From the NCBI GenBank assembly GCA_964356135.1, contig CAYHGV010000007.1, positions 1 through 43,834 on the forward strand: DNA of 43,834 nucleotides. The letters run 5' to 3'. A program made the translations under genes and the position numbers. The notes under the pieces are model-generated. The model made no database searches and had not been told where the DNA came from. It saw nothing but the letters and a program-made list of their open reading frames with translations. This DNA comes from CAYHGV01 sp964356135 (GTDB lineage: Bacteria; Hydrothermota; Tepidihabitantia; CAYHGV01). Shown here piece by piece: positions 1 to 8,740 of the stretch; position 1 is the stretch's first letter; every line of letters starts with the position of its first letter.

Positions 1-749
1 AAGTAGAGTCTCACCAGCCTCCGGTTCCCTGTATCCGCCACATAAATAGAATATACCCCAGGGGGTATCTCTTGGATGTCAACTGAGGTCGGATTCTGAA
101 ACTGACCTTCGCCACTGCCTGAGGCGCCGTAGGAAAACCAGGTCCTCTGTCCGTTGACATCTTTAAAATAGACAATTCGATCATTCCCTGCATCGGCAAT
201 CGCTACCCAAGCCGTATCCGGTCCCCCGGTCACACACGCCACATCGATCGGCGAAGAGAAACTGTGGTAGATATTCTCTACAAAAGAAATTTCTTCACTT
301 AAAGAATTATACTGGAGTTTCACAATCCGATTATTTCCACAATCAGCGACATAGATGTAGTAGATATTGGGTGTACCATAATCTGTAGTATCAATACAGA
401 TGCCGGTGGGCTGATAGAATTTATTAGCTCCATTCCCATAAGAACCAAATGACCTTACCCAAGGACCAAGATTCCGTTCATTATTATTTTCTAACACTAA
501 TGCGTAAACTAATCTACAGAAATCTCGATCACTAACTAAATTTAACCAAGTGGGGTTAGTAGAATTACGCAAGAGAACAGCAGCACAACCTCGAGAGTTA
601 CCAAAGAGGTCGATACCCCAATGTTCTAAGGAAAGTGCTCTGTTTAATCGATACACACCGACCGCAAAGGGCTTTTGGACTAATGTCCCATATACTGATG
701 AAAAAAGAATTATTGCTAAAATGACAGCTCGTTTTATTACCGATGTCAT
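1..749 (-). CDS. Secreted NHL-repeat beta-propeller protein (5' part, runs off window)
   Basis: An open frame of 249 codons runs without a stop from an ATG at 749 to the left edge, so the C-terminus is missing. The start is preceded by AAGGAG with 8 nt spacing. Residues 1-20 form a typical signal peptide (Lys/Arg, then a hydrophobic run). The body carries NHL-type blades: phrases such as YVADCGNNRIVKL and YVADTGNRRLVRL recur about every 45-60 residues, preceded by P-x-G/D-(I/V)-x-(I/V). NHL propellers are usually extracytoplasmic binding scaffolds and no catalytic motif is visible. It is the last seen gene of the minus-strand operon of secreted proteins starting near 3160, with an 81-bp gap to the gene upstream. 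Specific function unknown. Confidence 0.8.
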   Translation of the reverse strand, partial: MTSVIKRAVILAIILFSSVYGTLVQKPFAVGVYRLNRALSLEHWGIDLFGNSRGCAAVLLRNSTNPTWLNLVSDRDFCRLVYALVLENNNERNLGPWVRSFGSYGNGANKFYQPTGICIDTTDYGTPNIYYIYVADCGNNRIVKLQYNSLSEEISFVENIYHSFSSPIDVACVTGGPDTAWVAIADAGNDRIVYFKDVNGQRTWFSYGASGSGEGQFQNPTSVDIQEIPPGVYSIYVADTGNRRLVRLY

Positions 750-830
750 GTTGACAGCTCCTTTATTTCATTGGTATATCCCAAACCTATTTGGGCTACA
801 TCTGATTTGTATACAACAGAAGCTAAGAAA

Positions 831-1829
831 CTAATATCCATTAGGCAAACCCTCAAGAACAATTCTTCCATCTCGCTCAAATACAATTTTTTCTCCGTTA
901 CCGACCCAAGGATTAACTCGACCTTCATATTCTTTCACAACCTTTCCCTTTTCAACATCAAAAAGGTAGCTCTTATCAATCCATTTAGCAGGTGAATCAT
1001 TTCTGAAAAGACCACGACGAGAATAATCACGAGGGTAGGTAGATTTAGGTATTATTTTACCAACAAGAAAAAGATGCCCACGTCGAAAAGTCCATCCAAA
1101 AAAATAATTCAAACCAGAGGGTAACTGCTTAGTTAATTTTCGATTGGTGACGGTTTTATAGATATACACAGCCGTAAGACCTTCACCAAAATAACTAGTG
1201 GAATAATAATGGCCATCAGGTGAGAAATAAATGCCATTGTATGGTACCTTCTCTAAACCGCCTGTAAAAGGAATCCAGCGATAAATTCCCGCAGGGGCTC
1301 TGTAGTATAAACAACTATCGTGAATTGCCCAATTTAATTCCCATGCCTGTTTATTAATTTCTCGAACTTCATTTGTCTCGATCGTAAGTACCCACAAACC
1401 AGTGGGGAATTTATAATGGTAGTCTATATCGCGTGGATCATAAGTTATAAATGCAAGTCGGTTACCCTCTGGACTCCACGAATAACGCAAGGCATTCATC
1501 TTAACATGGCTGAGGATTTTTCCGGTTGTATCTACTACGATTAGGCTATAGATTGGTGGTACCGTCCAAATTCCTTTTCCGGGAAGAGGGTTTCCTCGCT
1601 TCTCTTCAATTGCTGCGATAAAACAACCATTGGGCGAAAGAGAAATGTTGCGAATTAAGTCCTCCTTAGTTTCAAAAATACCCTTCTCACGACCTGTGGA
1701 AATATCGAGAGTATAAATTTGTTTTGAGTTTTTGATATAAAGATGAACACCGCCCTGTATAACCACTTCTCCTGCGGATGGGTAGAAACCTAAAAGTATA
1801 AAAAGAAAGATGTACTTTATCTTATCCAT
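831..1829 (-). CDS. Secreted WD40/TolB-like beta-propeller protein
   Basis: 332 residues with a signal peptide (first about 20 residues, ending PSAGE). The rest shows propeller-like blades: LSPNGCFIAAI, WSPEGNRLAFITYD and FSPDGHYYSTS are the S-P-D/E-G motifs of TolB/WD40-like (PD40) repeats, at intervals of about 50-80 residues. The start ATG follows AAGGAGG at good spacing. It sits 42 bp downstream of the MepA-like gene and 81 bp upstream of the NHL protein, so all three are probably co-transcribed. No enzyme motif is visible; a periplasmic or surface binding role is an inference from fold only. Confidence 0.8.
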   Translation of the reverse strand: MDKIKYIFLFILLGFYPSAGEVVIQGGVHLYIKNSKQIYTLDISTGREKGIFETKEDLIRNISLSPNGCFIAAIEEKRGNPLPGKGIWTVPPIYSLIVVDTTGKILSHVKMNALRYSWSPEGNRLAFITYDPRDIDYHYKFPTGLWVLTIETNEVREINKQAWELNWAIHDSCLYYRAPAGIYRWIPFTGGLEKVPYNGIYFSPDGHYYSTSYFGEGLTAVYIYKTVTNRKLTKQLPSGLNYFFGWTFRRGHLFLVGKIIPKSTYPRDYSRRGLFRNDSPAKWIDKSYLFDVEKGKVVKEYEGRVNPWVGNGEKIVFERDGRIVLEGLPNGY

Positions 1830-1871
1830 AGTTCCTCCTTACAGAAAGGTTTTAATACTTTTCTATATTCC

Positions 1872-2684
1872 TTAATTACCTTCACCATCTGGATCCTCAA
1901 TAACGATATGCATATGATTATCATGCTCTCCTGATTCATCGTAGATTAATTCAATTGGATTGCCTTCTTCTAAAAAAATAAGGGACCACTCCCGTTTGGC
2001 CACAATGATTTTAACAACTACTGCACATCCATATTTCCTATCGGCTTGTATTCCATACCCGCATAAACCATTTAATACATTCACCGTTTCTTGGGGGTCA
2101 TATAATTTCCTCTGCTCCTCATCACTCAGATCAAGCCTTCCTTCTTCCTCTCCATATTTCGCATCGGTTCTCATATATCGAATATCAACCTCACGTCCAT
2201 TTTGGTGTCCCACATGGGGAGGAAAACTTCCTCCTTCTTGCAAACTCATATCGCCGATGCCGATCATTTTGATTTTGTTGTCCCACCCCGTCCAGTAGTT
2301 GTCCAACCATAACCTTGCTCCGCATTCCAGCGTGGTGATTAAAGCCCGTGTGCCCCAATCATCTATATCTTGCTGATCGGTTCCTAAGTAGTGATAATAT
2401 TGAGGTTCATTATCAACAAGGTTAAGACCATTCTCTAGCCAACCGACATCGAGATGGCCATGTGCAATTGTCGGATCGGGATTCGGCACTTGTGGATTCA
2501 AGTTTAAATATGAATTAGGCTCATTAGTCTCAACGGCATCACTAATGTTGTCTCCATCTGCATCCCACCATGGTTTCTCATCTGTAGTTTGATTACTAGT
2601 CCCACATCTTAAACTAATCAATAGGATAACCTGGGTTACCGTAAATGTGATAGAGAAAAATCTTTTTGATGCCAAACTGGTCAT
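1872..2684 (-). CDS. MepA-like (M74/LAS family) murein endopeptidase lipoprotein-like
   Basis: I chose the ATG at 2684: it avoids overlap with the upstream stop and has GGAGG about 10 nt upstream. An alternative in-frame start lies at 2708. After a hydrophobic leader with a Cys (LRCGTS, a poor lipobox) comes a Ca-binding-like segment, DADGDNISDAVETNEP. The catalytic part has GIGDMSLQEGG, then HQNGREVDIRY near residue 158 and HDNHMHIVI near residue 250. These match the H-x(3)-G-x(3)-D and H-x-H zinc-site arrangement of penicillin-insensitive murein endopeptidase MepA and other LAS peptidases. Predicted activity is cleavage of peptidoglycan cross-links in the periplasm. It overlaps or abuts the NTF2-like gene in the operon. 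Confidence 0.72.
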   Translation of the reverse strand: MTSLASKRFFSITFTVTQVILLISLRCGTSNQTTDEKPWWDADGDNISDAVETNEPNSYLNLNPQVPNPDPTIAHGHLDVGWLENGLNLVDNEPQYYHYLGTDQQDIDDWGTRALITTLECGARLWLDNYWTGWDNKIKMIGIGDMSLQEGGSFPPHVGHQNGREVDIRYMRTDAKYGEEEGRLDLSDEEQRKLYDPQETVNVLNGLCGYGIQADRKYGCAVVVKIIVAKREWSLIFLEEGNPIELIYDESGEHDNHMHIVIEDPDGEGN

Positions 2685-2689
2685 CTCTT

Positions 2690-3160
2690 TCAACCCTCCT
2701 GCAACCACTTAAGTAAATTTGTGGTAGAGGTGATTTTCCACTTACCAGACTCTTTCCTAAAAATAATTCGATCTTCTGATTTTATGAGCAAAGACTCACG
2801 CCTACCAATCTGCCTTCCGTTGATAATAATCTTAAGGGTCACCCCGGCAGTATTGCGGTAGATGGTGACTTTAGGGTTGTCTATATAGAATAATGGCAAT
2901 TTTTTATTGGGGTTGGCTTTAGAAAGGAAATCCTGAATAATTGTTTTAATCAGACTGTATTTTGTTTTGTTAGTATCAAAATAATTTGGTGAGAAATGGG
3001 CTAAGAACCATTCTCCGTTCCGCTCATTGACACTTCGTTCTAAAGTCGATAGGTTTAATAGAATTTTATCGGTTTCGGTCAGATTTAAGGGATTACCCCG
3101 ATTACCTTGAGCATAAATAAGGGTTAAAAGCGAAAAACTGAGAACTAAAAATTTAGACAT
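2690..3160 (-). CDS. Small secreted protein, NTF2/SnoaL-like
   Basis: 156 residues with a clear signal peptide (first 17 residues, LTLIYAQG cleavage region). The remainder resembles the NTF2-like cone fold: an N-terminal helix with ERSVNERNGEWFLAHFSPNYF, then beta strands, ending in RKESGKWKITSTTNLLKWL, where the W-K-I strand is typical. This family includes many secreted proteins of unknown role. The ATG is preceded by GGGAGGGGG. It is the first gene of the operon that continues to the MepA-like and propeller genes. The promoter-like boxes lie about 90 bp upstream. Confidence 0.6.
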   Translation of the reverse strand: MSKFLVLSFSLLTLIYAQGNRGNPLNLTETDKILLNLSTLERSVNERNGEWFLAHFSPNYFDTNKTKYSLIKTIIQDFLSKANPNKKLPLFYIDNPKVTIYRNTAGVTLKIIINGRQIGRRESLLIKSEDRIIFRKESGKWKITSTTNLLKWLQEG

Positions 3161-3249
3161 ACCCCCTCCCTTCGAGTTGCCAAAACAAACCGACTAAATA
3201 GCGATAAGATAAGATAAGATATTTCCCATATGTTCTTTCCTACAAATAA

Positions 3250-3277
3250 ATCTTAGGAAAACTTTTGAATTTGTCAA
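3250..3277 (-). promoter_or_regulatory. Promoter for the secreted-protein operon
   Basis: On the minus strand TTGACA (3272-3277), 16-bp spacer, TAAGAT (3250-3255). The -35 and flank TTGACAAATTC are identical to the hydrogenase operon promoter near 43.49 kb. The 5' leader of about 80 nt contains a short TATCT tandem repeat (about 3201-3222). Confidence 0.6.
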
Positions 3278-3339
3278 GAGAAATCTTTATGGGGGTTTTT
3301 AACTCCCTGATTACCAATGATTTAGAACTACGAACATTA

Positions 3340-6093
3340 CTAAAACGGACTGCTGACACCTCCGAAAATTTGGGTAACGCCACCGGTATCAAGACCTTTC
3401 GCCACTCCTAATCTCAAGGTCAGCGGAATCCAGCCGTAGCCGAGTTCCAAATCCGACCTGAGCTCGGCGCCGACCGATTTTTTAAACTCAGCCAGTTCGG
3501 GAATTATATCTCCGTTCCAGGCATTACCAACATCGAAAAACAGAGCGCCGTGGGCGTTGCTTAAAAACACCGGCAAAGTGCCCGGACCCCGTTCGATCCA
3601 GACAAGGGGAAACCGGTATTCGAGGCTTAAAAAAAACTCTCTGCCGCCGGTTATCTCCGTGGTATAACCTCGGAGTATCGGATTTTCCAAAACCAGCAGC
3701 GAAGGTGAACTACCGACATTAAATCCGGCAGTATCCGAAGCAAGACCGGCTGCGAAGCGCAGCGCCAGAACCTGCGACCGGAGCGGAAGCCTGAAATATT
3801 TTAAACCATTTATGACCAGACGTTCGCTGTTCACATCGCTGCCCAAAATCTCATTCAACCAGCTTACGGTCACTCCTACCGTCCCGCCTTCCATCCGGCT
3901 GATGGAATGGGAATACCGTTTCGTATTATTGAACCGCCAGCCCAGGCTGACGCCCGATTCAATGCTGCGGTTTGCGCCGTCCCATTCTGAAACCCGCTCC
4001 CCGTGATAATTGAAAACAATCGTCTGGCTTGATTTTGTGGAAACAAACGGCACGGCGACATCCACCGTTCCCTCCTGAACCTGCCACCAGTCCGGTGTCT
4101 CCTCGACCGCCGAATTAGCAACATGAACGGTAATCACGGGATAGAGCTGATTGTTGGTATAGGTTATGTCAAAGTAAGGACGTCGGCTCTTCACTCCATA
4201 ACCAGCCCAGACGAGAAACTGGTGCTGTTGAAGCACATCCATTGCGAAGGTTATGACACCCGGCCCCCACCCATTTTCATCGACAACCGGCAACGGCAGC
4301 CACATCCGCGGCCAGAGTGTCGGAAACGGATTATACTTATGGGTTTTTGTCGAAAATTGGGGTAGTTGATAGTTTCGCTCCGGCACCGGGTAATTATAAT
4401 CGGGCGCCTTCCACCAGGTTTTCGGGTCGAAGTCAATTTCGCCGAGGTCGAAACCGTTAATTCCGTAATTACTGAAAACTATTTTTTTACCGTCGGGTGA
4501 AACCGCCGGATAAAACGCACCGCCCAGGACATTGGTCACCTGATAGATCGTATTGTCGTTGAACGAATAAGCGTAGATATTGTAAACCCCGGAACGGTCG
4601 GAGCTGAAGAGAAGGTATTTTCCATCCGGCGACCAGGCTGGACTCAAATCGACCATCGGGTCATTAGTGAGAGGCGCAAACTGCCGGCTCTCAATGTCGA
4701 CCAACCAGATATCCTGGTTGCCTCCCGGTTTCCAGACCGAAACCGCAACCAGCTTCGAGTCGGGTGAAAATCGAGGCTGCGAATACTGGCTATGGTCCTG
4801 GGTGTGAGTGATATAGTCAAGCCGGGCGGTATACGGGTCCATCTTCGCCAGGTCATTCTGGCCCAATTTATTAACGACAAAAACCACTTTCTTCCCGTCG
4901 GGCGAAATCGCCGGGTCTTTTGCCCGCAGCCCGAAGGTCAATCGTTTAACGTGTTTGGTTTTCAGGTGATAATAAAAAATATCATCGTGGTAGTAAAAAT
5001 TCTTCTGCACCAGCCCCTGGCTGAAAAGAAATCCTTCGCTTTTCGGCAGCCACGCTATACCGGGTTCTGCCTGGACTCTCGCGACCGTCTTCACCTTTTT
5101 GGTTGCAACATCCATAAGCCGCACTGCCGGGTATTCGCGGTTATTACGCTCGGTAAATGCGATATACTTTCCATCCGGTGAAAACACAGGCGCAACGTGA
5201 CGAAAACCGGTATTGGTCAGCGCTACCGATTGGGTCAAGGGTGATTTTTTTATTTCGCTGACTTCTTTTTCGTATTTGTCTTTCAGATAACCCGACCATT
5301 CCCGCCAGAGCTGATAGTAGGATTTTCCAAAAACCTTTTTTGCGGTGATGTTCTGGGTAAACGGCACCGCCCCGCTGTATCGGTGGCTGAACGCAACCAG
5401 TTTTTCCCGACCGTAGTGTTCTGCCAGATAACTGTCGAACATTCCGCCGTAAAGATAGGGCGTGGTTCCGCCCGGCCAGGACGATGGTGCGGTCGACGCC
5501 TGATCGATCCGTTTGAGCTCATTCTCTAAGACCGCGGTGCGCAGCATCGCATTATAGAGTGCACCCCGCGCCCTGCCGCCTTCGGTGAATTCGGTCTCAT
5601 TGAAAACCGTCATCCCCTCCAGCTGCCAGATCGGCTGGACCGCATTGGTGAACACCCAGCGCCCGAAAATCGTCCTCAAAAAAGCAGGAAACCCTTCCAC
5701 CATATCCATATGGAGGATGTGGGTGTACTCGTGGGTGATTAACAGCCGGAGCCAATCCTCATAGCGGTCAAAACCTAACCCCGGCTGGGTGGCATAGGCG
5801 AAAACGGTATTCACCGGAAACGGCGTCGCCAGACCATTCGCTTCATCGTAGATATCGAGTAAAACCAGCTGGGTTTTCTCTTTCGGCTGCCAGCGCATGA
5901 ATGCGGTGAGCTCTTCGTGCACGTCCTCGGCAATCGTTGCCGCCTCCAATGCTAAACCGTCCTCACCGTCGTGATAGTGGACGGAAAAATGGGGCGTCTC
6001 CAGGGTTCGAAACCGCAGTCCGGGGTCGAACTGGGTCGCTCCGTTAACCGCAATAAATCCAATCACAAGGGAAAATAGTATTTTTAGTTTCAT
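3340..6093 (-). CDS. Metalloprotease-like / TolB propeller / Omp85-like barrel fusion protein
   Basis: 917 residues. The signal peptide covers residues 1-19. Residues 30-290 form a peptidase-MA-like gluzincin domain with HEYTH at 121-125 and a downstream QLEGMTVFNE, the usual place of the third zinc ligand Glu. Residues about 290-560 hold repeated PD40/TolB blades (FSPDGKYIAFTE, ISPDGKKVVFVV, FSPDSKLVAVSV, WSPDGKYLLFSS, VSPDGKKIVFSN). Residues about 600-917 look like an Omp85/BamA-type barrel, with alternating strands, a FLSLEYRFPL strand, FFDVGNAWNG, and a final strand ending in Phe. It is thus predicted to be an outer-membrane protein with a periplasmic propeller and protease-like domain. 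Its promoter implies a leaderless mRNA. Its partner and substrate are unknown. Confidence 0.82.
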   Translation of the reverse strand: MKLKILFSLVIGFIAVNGATQFDPGLRFRTLETPHFSVHYHDGEDGLALEAATIAEDVHEELTAFMRWQPKEKTQLVLLDIYDEANGLATPFPVNTVFAYATQPGLGFDRYEDWLRLLITHEYTHILHMDMVEGFPAFLRTIFGRWVFTNAVQPIWQLEGMTVFNETEFTEGGRARGALYNAMLRTAVLENELKRIDQASTAPSSWPGGTTPYLYGGMFDSYLAEHYGREKLVAFSHRYSGAVPFTQNITAKKVFGKSYYQLWREWSGYLKDKYEKEVSEIKKSPLTQSVALTNTGFRHVAPVFSPDGKYIAFTERNNREYPAVRLMDVATKKVKTVARVQAEPGIAWLPKSEGFLFSQGLVQKNFYYHDDIFYYHLKTKHVKRLTFGLRAKDPAISPDGKKVVFVVNKLGQNDLAKMDPYTARLDYITHTQDHSQYSQPRFSPDSKLVAVSVWKPGGNQDIWLVDIESRQFAPLTNDPMVDLSPAWSPDGKYLLFSSDRSGVYNIYAYSFNDNTIYQVTNVLGGAFYPAVSPDGKKIVFSNYGINGFDLGEIDFDPKTWWKAPDYNYPVPERNYQLPQFSTKTHKYNPFPTLWPRMWLPLPVVDENGWGPGVITFAMDVLQQHQFLVWAGYGVKSRRPYFDITYTNNQLYPVITVHVANSAVEETPDWWQVQEGTVDVAVPFVSTKSSQTIVFNYHGERVSEWDGANRSIESGVSLGWRFNNTKRYSHSISRMEGGTVGVTVSWLNEILGSDVNSERLVINGLKYFRLPLRSQVLALRFAAGLASDTAGFNVGSSPSLLVLENPILRGYTTEITGGREFFLSLEYRFPLVWIERGPGTLPVFLSNAHGALFFDVGNAWNGDIIPELAEFKKSVGAELRSDLELGYGWIPLTLRLGVAKGLDTGGVTQIFGGVSSPF

Positions 6094-6099
6094 GTTTTT

Positions 6100-6127
6100 A
6101 TAGTAGCCATTTCTGGTCGACAGTCAA
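6100..6127 (-). promoter_or_regulatory. Leaderless-type promoter of the 917-residue protein gene
   Basis: TTGACT (6122-6127), 16-bp spacer, TACTAT (6100-6105) on the minus strand. The ATG (6093) begins 6 nt after the -10 box, so transcription would start at or within a base or two of the start codon. No Shine-Dalgarno is possible. Confidence 0.6.
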
Positions 6128-6155
6128 GAAGGCGAAATTTTTAATCCTGCATTCC

Positions 6156-6183
6156 TTGACAAATGTAATACTCGCGATAGATT
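6156..6183 (+). promoter_or_regulatory. Promoter of the DUF362 gene
   Basis: TTGACA (6156-6161), 16-bp spacer, TAGATT (6178-6183). The ATG at 6195 lies 11 nt after the -10 box, so the predicted leader is only about 5 nt. It is divergent from the promoter at 6100-6127. Confidence 0.6.
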
Positions 6184-6194
6184 AACCTCAAAAA

Positions 6195-7178
6195 ATGATT
6201 GAACGATTTCGAAATTTTACCGGTTCTCTCTGCACGGGAAAGATCTCCCGGCGGAGATTTTTCAAGCACTGCCTTTCCGGACTCGCATCACTGGCCGCTG
6301 TCCACCCCCTGGCGCAGTTTGCCTTTGCCCAAACCCGCCGTTTCAATGGACGGGTGAAGAAAAACATAACGGGGGACTATGACTTAGTCGTAGTAAAAGG
6401 CGAAGACCCCTATCTCATCACCTTCAAAGCAATAGCCACGATCGGTGGGATCGAGCGGTTTGTCAAAAAGGGCAGCGTGGTTGTGATCAAACCGAATATC
6501 GCATGGGACCGAAAACCCGAATATGGAGCCACGACCAATCCCTATGTGGTGGCGGCACTGGTGGAGCTCTGCTTCAAAGCCGGGGCAAAACGGGTCAGAA
6601 TTTTTGACATTCCCTGCAACGCTGCCGAGCGCTGCTATGATTCGAGCGGAATCAAAAAAGCGGCACAGGCAAAAGGTGCCGATGTCTACTTTGCCGAAGA
6701 GTGGAACACTATCAAAGCCCGGTTTGATTATGAGAGTCCCCTCGAAGGCTGGCCGATCTTTCGCGACGCCATCGAGTGCGATACCTTTATTAATGTGCCG
6801 GTGCTCAAGCACCACAGCCTGACCGGGTTAACCGTCTCGATGAAAAATCTTATGGGGGTATGCTGCGGCGACCGGGGGTTGATTCATTACGATATCGGGC
6901 GGAAACTCGTCGACCTGACCGATTTTATCAACCCCGAACTGACGGTGGTCGATGCCTACCGGGTGCTGGTCCGGCATGGGCCGAGCGGTGGCAATCTCAA
7001 TGACGTCGTGACGATGAAAACGATAATTGCCGCTACCGACCCAACCTTAGCCGATAGCTATGCCTGCACCCTGGTCGACAAAAGCCCGTTGGCGCTATCG
7101 AATATCGCGGAAGCCGTCAAACGCAATTTCGGCAGTGCCGATATTAAAAAAGCCCGTCTCTGTAAATTGAATGCCTGA
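6195..7178 (+). CDS. DUF362 domain protein with Tat signal
   Basis: 327 residues. The N-terminus has a twin-arginine motif (SRRRFFK, residues 18-24) before a hydrophobic stretch ending AQFAFAQ, so export as a folded protein is predicted. The body matches DUF362: VVIKPNIAWDRKPEYGATTNP near residues 95-115, FINVPVLKHHSLTGLTVSMKN and MGVCCGDRG. The C-terminal ferredoxin domain seen in some DUF362 proteins is absent. The polyferredoxin gene starts 2 nt after its stop, so the two are almost certainly co-translated; the partner would supply the missing Fe-S clusters. The DUF362 reaction is not established; a redox role together with the downstream protein is inference. Confidence 0.82.
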   Translation: MIERFRNFTGSLCTGKISRRRFFKHCLSGLASLAAVHPLAQFAFAQTRRFNGRVKKNITGDYDLVVVKGEDPYLITFKAIATIGGIERFVKKGSVVVIKPNIAWDRKPEYGATTNPYVVAALVELCFKAGAKRVRIFDIPCNAAERCYDSSGIKKAAQAKGADVYFAEEWNTIKARFDYESPLEGWPIFRDAIECDTFINVPVLKHHSLTGLTVSMKNLMGVCCGDRGLIHYDIGRKLVDLTDFINPELTVVDAYRVLVRHGPSGGNLNDVVTMKTIIAATDPTLADSYACTLVDKSPLALSNIAEAVKRNFGSADIKKARLCKLNA

Positions 7179-7180
7179 CC

Positions 7181-8710
7181 ATGAAACCATTGGTGGTCAT
7201 AAGGAAAATATCGCAAGCCGTTTTTTTTCTGCTGTTTGTCTACATTCTCTGGTCAACCACCTACCCGCTCCGAGGCATCCTCCCGGCTGAGACCTTCTTT
7301 AAGGGGAACCCGTTACTGATGTTCTTGACCGCAATCGCCGAGCGGGTACTCCTGCCCGGGTTGATCTTTGCTGTTGTAATGATTGTTTTGACGCTCGTCT
7401 TCGGCCGATTTTTCTGCGGCTGGGTCTGTCCGTTGGGAACGACGATCGATGTCGTCGGTACGATTCAAAAAAAACGGGTGTCGCTCTCCGACCGGACCAA
7501 CCAGAAACTGCGCCTGCCAAAGTTTTTTCTCCTGGCGGCAATTTTTTCCCTTTCGCTGGTCGGTATTCAGGCTGCCTGGGTGCTCGACCCAATGGTACTC
7601 ATCGGCCGATTTGTTTCGCTCAATCTCATCCCGACCGTTACCCTCGCCTTCGACCGGATCTTTATGTTTCTGATTAAAAATTTGCACCAGACCGGGGTTG
7701 TCGCCGATGCCTACCGTTACTTAAAAACCACATTCCTCGGAGTTAAGGTTTTTTATTTCTCCCATTCCTTCATCATCCTCTGCTATTTCCTGGCGGTAGT
7801 AGCAACCGCTTTTTTCCTGGCGCGATTCTGGTGCCGGGCAGTCTGTCCGTTAGGCGCGGTCTACGCACTATCCGCACGATTTTCCCTGTTCCGACGAACC
7901 GTTACCAACTGCCGACACTGCCGACCCTGCATAAGTTCCTGCCGGATGAGTGCGATACAAGCTGATTCAGGTTCGGTCAAAGGCGAATGCATTCTCTGCA
8001 TGGACTGCATCTACGACTGCCGGCATCATCAGACCCGGTTCACCGTGCCGGTTTTTAAAAAGAAGAGAAGTACTGACGATTCCGCGTTGAAAAAGAACGA
8101 AAGCGGATTATCGCGCCGAGGTTTTATTTTTCTGCTGCTCGCTTCCGCGCCGCCGCTTTTGAGTTGTCGACCTTCGAAAGGGAACGATCGCAACCCAGGA
8201 AATATTATCCGACCGCCTGCCGCCCTCAAAGAAAACAAATTCGTCGAACGCTGTATCCGCTGCGGCAACTGCATGAAGGTCTGTATCACCAACGGACTGC
8301 AGCCGGTTCTCTTTCAATCCGGATTGGGCGGCATCTGGACTCCCCGGCTCGTCTTTGAAATCGGCTATTGTGAATACCTCTGTACCCTATGTGGAAATGT
8401 CTGTCCGACCGGCGCGATACCGAAGCTTAGCCTTGACCAGAAAAAAGAAACGACCCTGGGATTGGCAAAAATCGAGCGTTCGACCTGCCTTCCCTGGGCT
8501 GAGAAAAAAGCCTGCATTGTCTGCGAAGAGCAGTGTCCGATTCCGGACAAAGCAATTAAATTACAGGAAGAAATAACCGGCAATGTAATTCTTTTGAAGC
8601 CGTACGTCGACCAGCAATTATGTGTCGGCTGCGGGATCTGTCAGACGAAATGCCCGGTCCGACCGGTTCGGGCGATAACGGTCTATCCCGAAGGTGCCGA
8701 TCGAACGTAA
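7181..8710 (+). CDS. NapH/NapG-like membrane polyferredoxin fusion
   Basis: 509 residues. The N-terminal half is NapH/YccM-like: transmembrane helices with FFCGWVCPLG and FWCRAVCPLG (C-x3-CP motifs), then CRHCRPCISSC and CILCMDCIYDC. Around residue 305 a second export-like motif, SRRGFIFLLL, begins a NapG/MauM-like half with CIRCGNCMKVC, CTLCGNVCP, CIVCEEQCP and CVGCGICQTKCP. The gene therefore looks like a fusion of the usual separate NapH and NapG, with up to six 4Fe-4S sites. Such proteins move electrons between the quinone pool and periplasmic partners. It is translationally adjacent to the DUF362 gene (2-nt gap), which is the likely partner. Confidence 0.83.
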   Translation: MKPLVVIRKISQAVFFLLFVYILWSTTYPLRGILPAETFFKGNPLLMFLTAIAERVLLPGLIFAVVMIVLTLVFGRFFCGWVCPLGTTIDVVGTIQKKRVSLSDRTNQKLRLPKFFLLAAIFSLSLVGIQAAWVLDPMVLIGRFVSLNLIPTVTLAFDRIFMFLIKNLHQTGVVADAYRYLKTTFLGVKVFYFSHSFIILCYFLAVVATAFFLARFWCRAVCPLGAVYALSARFSLFRRTVTNCRHCRPCISSCRMSAIQADSGSVKGECILCMDCIYDCRHHQTRFTVPVFKKKRSTDDSALKKNESGLSRRGFIFLLLASAPPLLSCRPSKGNDRNPGNIIRPPAALKENKFVERCIRCGNCMKVCITNGLQPVLFQSGLGGIWTPRLVFEIGYCEYLCTLCGNVCPTGAIPKLSLDQKKETTLGLAKIERSTCLPWAEKKACIVCEEQCPIPDKAIKLQEEITGNVILLKPYVDQQLCVGCGICQTKCPVRPVRAITVYPEGADRT

Positions 8711-8740
8711 TGACCTCCAACCGATTGTAACGGTCGATTA

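Noticed and set aside
550..834. 94-codon plus-strand frame
   Set aside because: Antisense to the NHL protein, which has a signal peptide, SD and repeat motifs.
3293..3309. Terminator of the 917-residue gene
   Set aside because: GGGAGTT/AACCCCC has a mismatch in a short stem and no convincing T-run; too weak to list.
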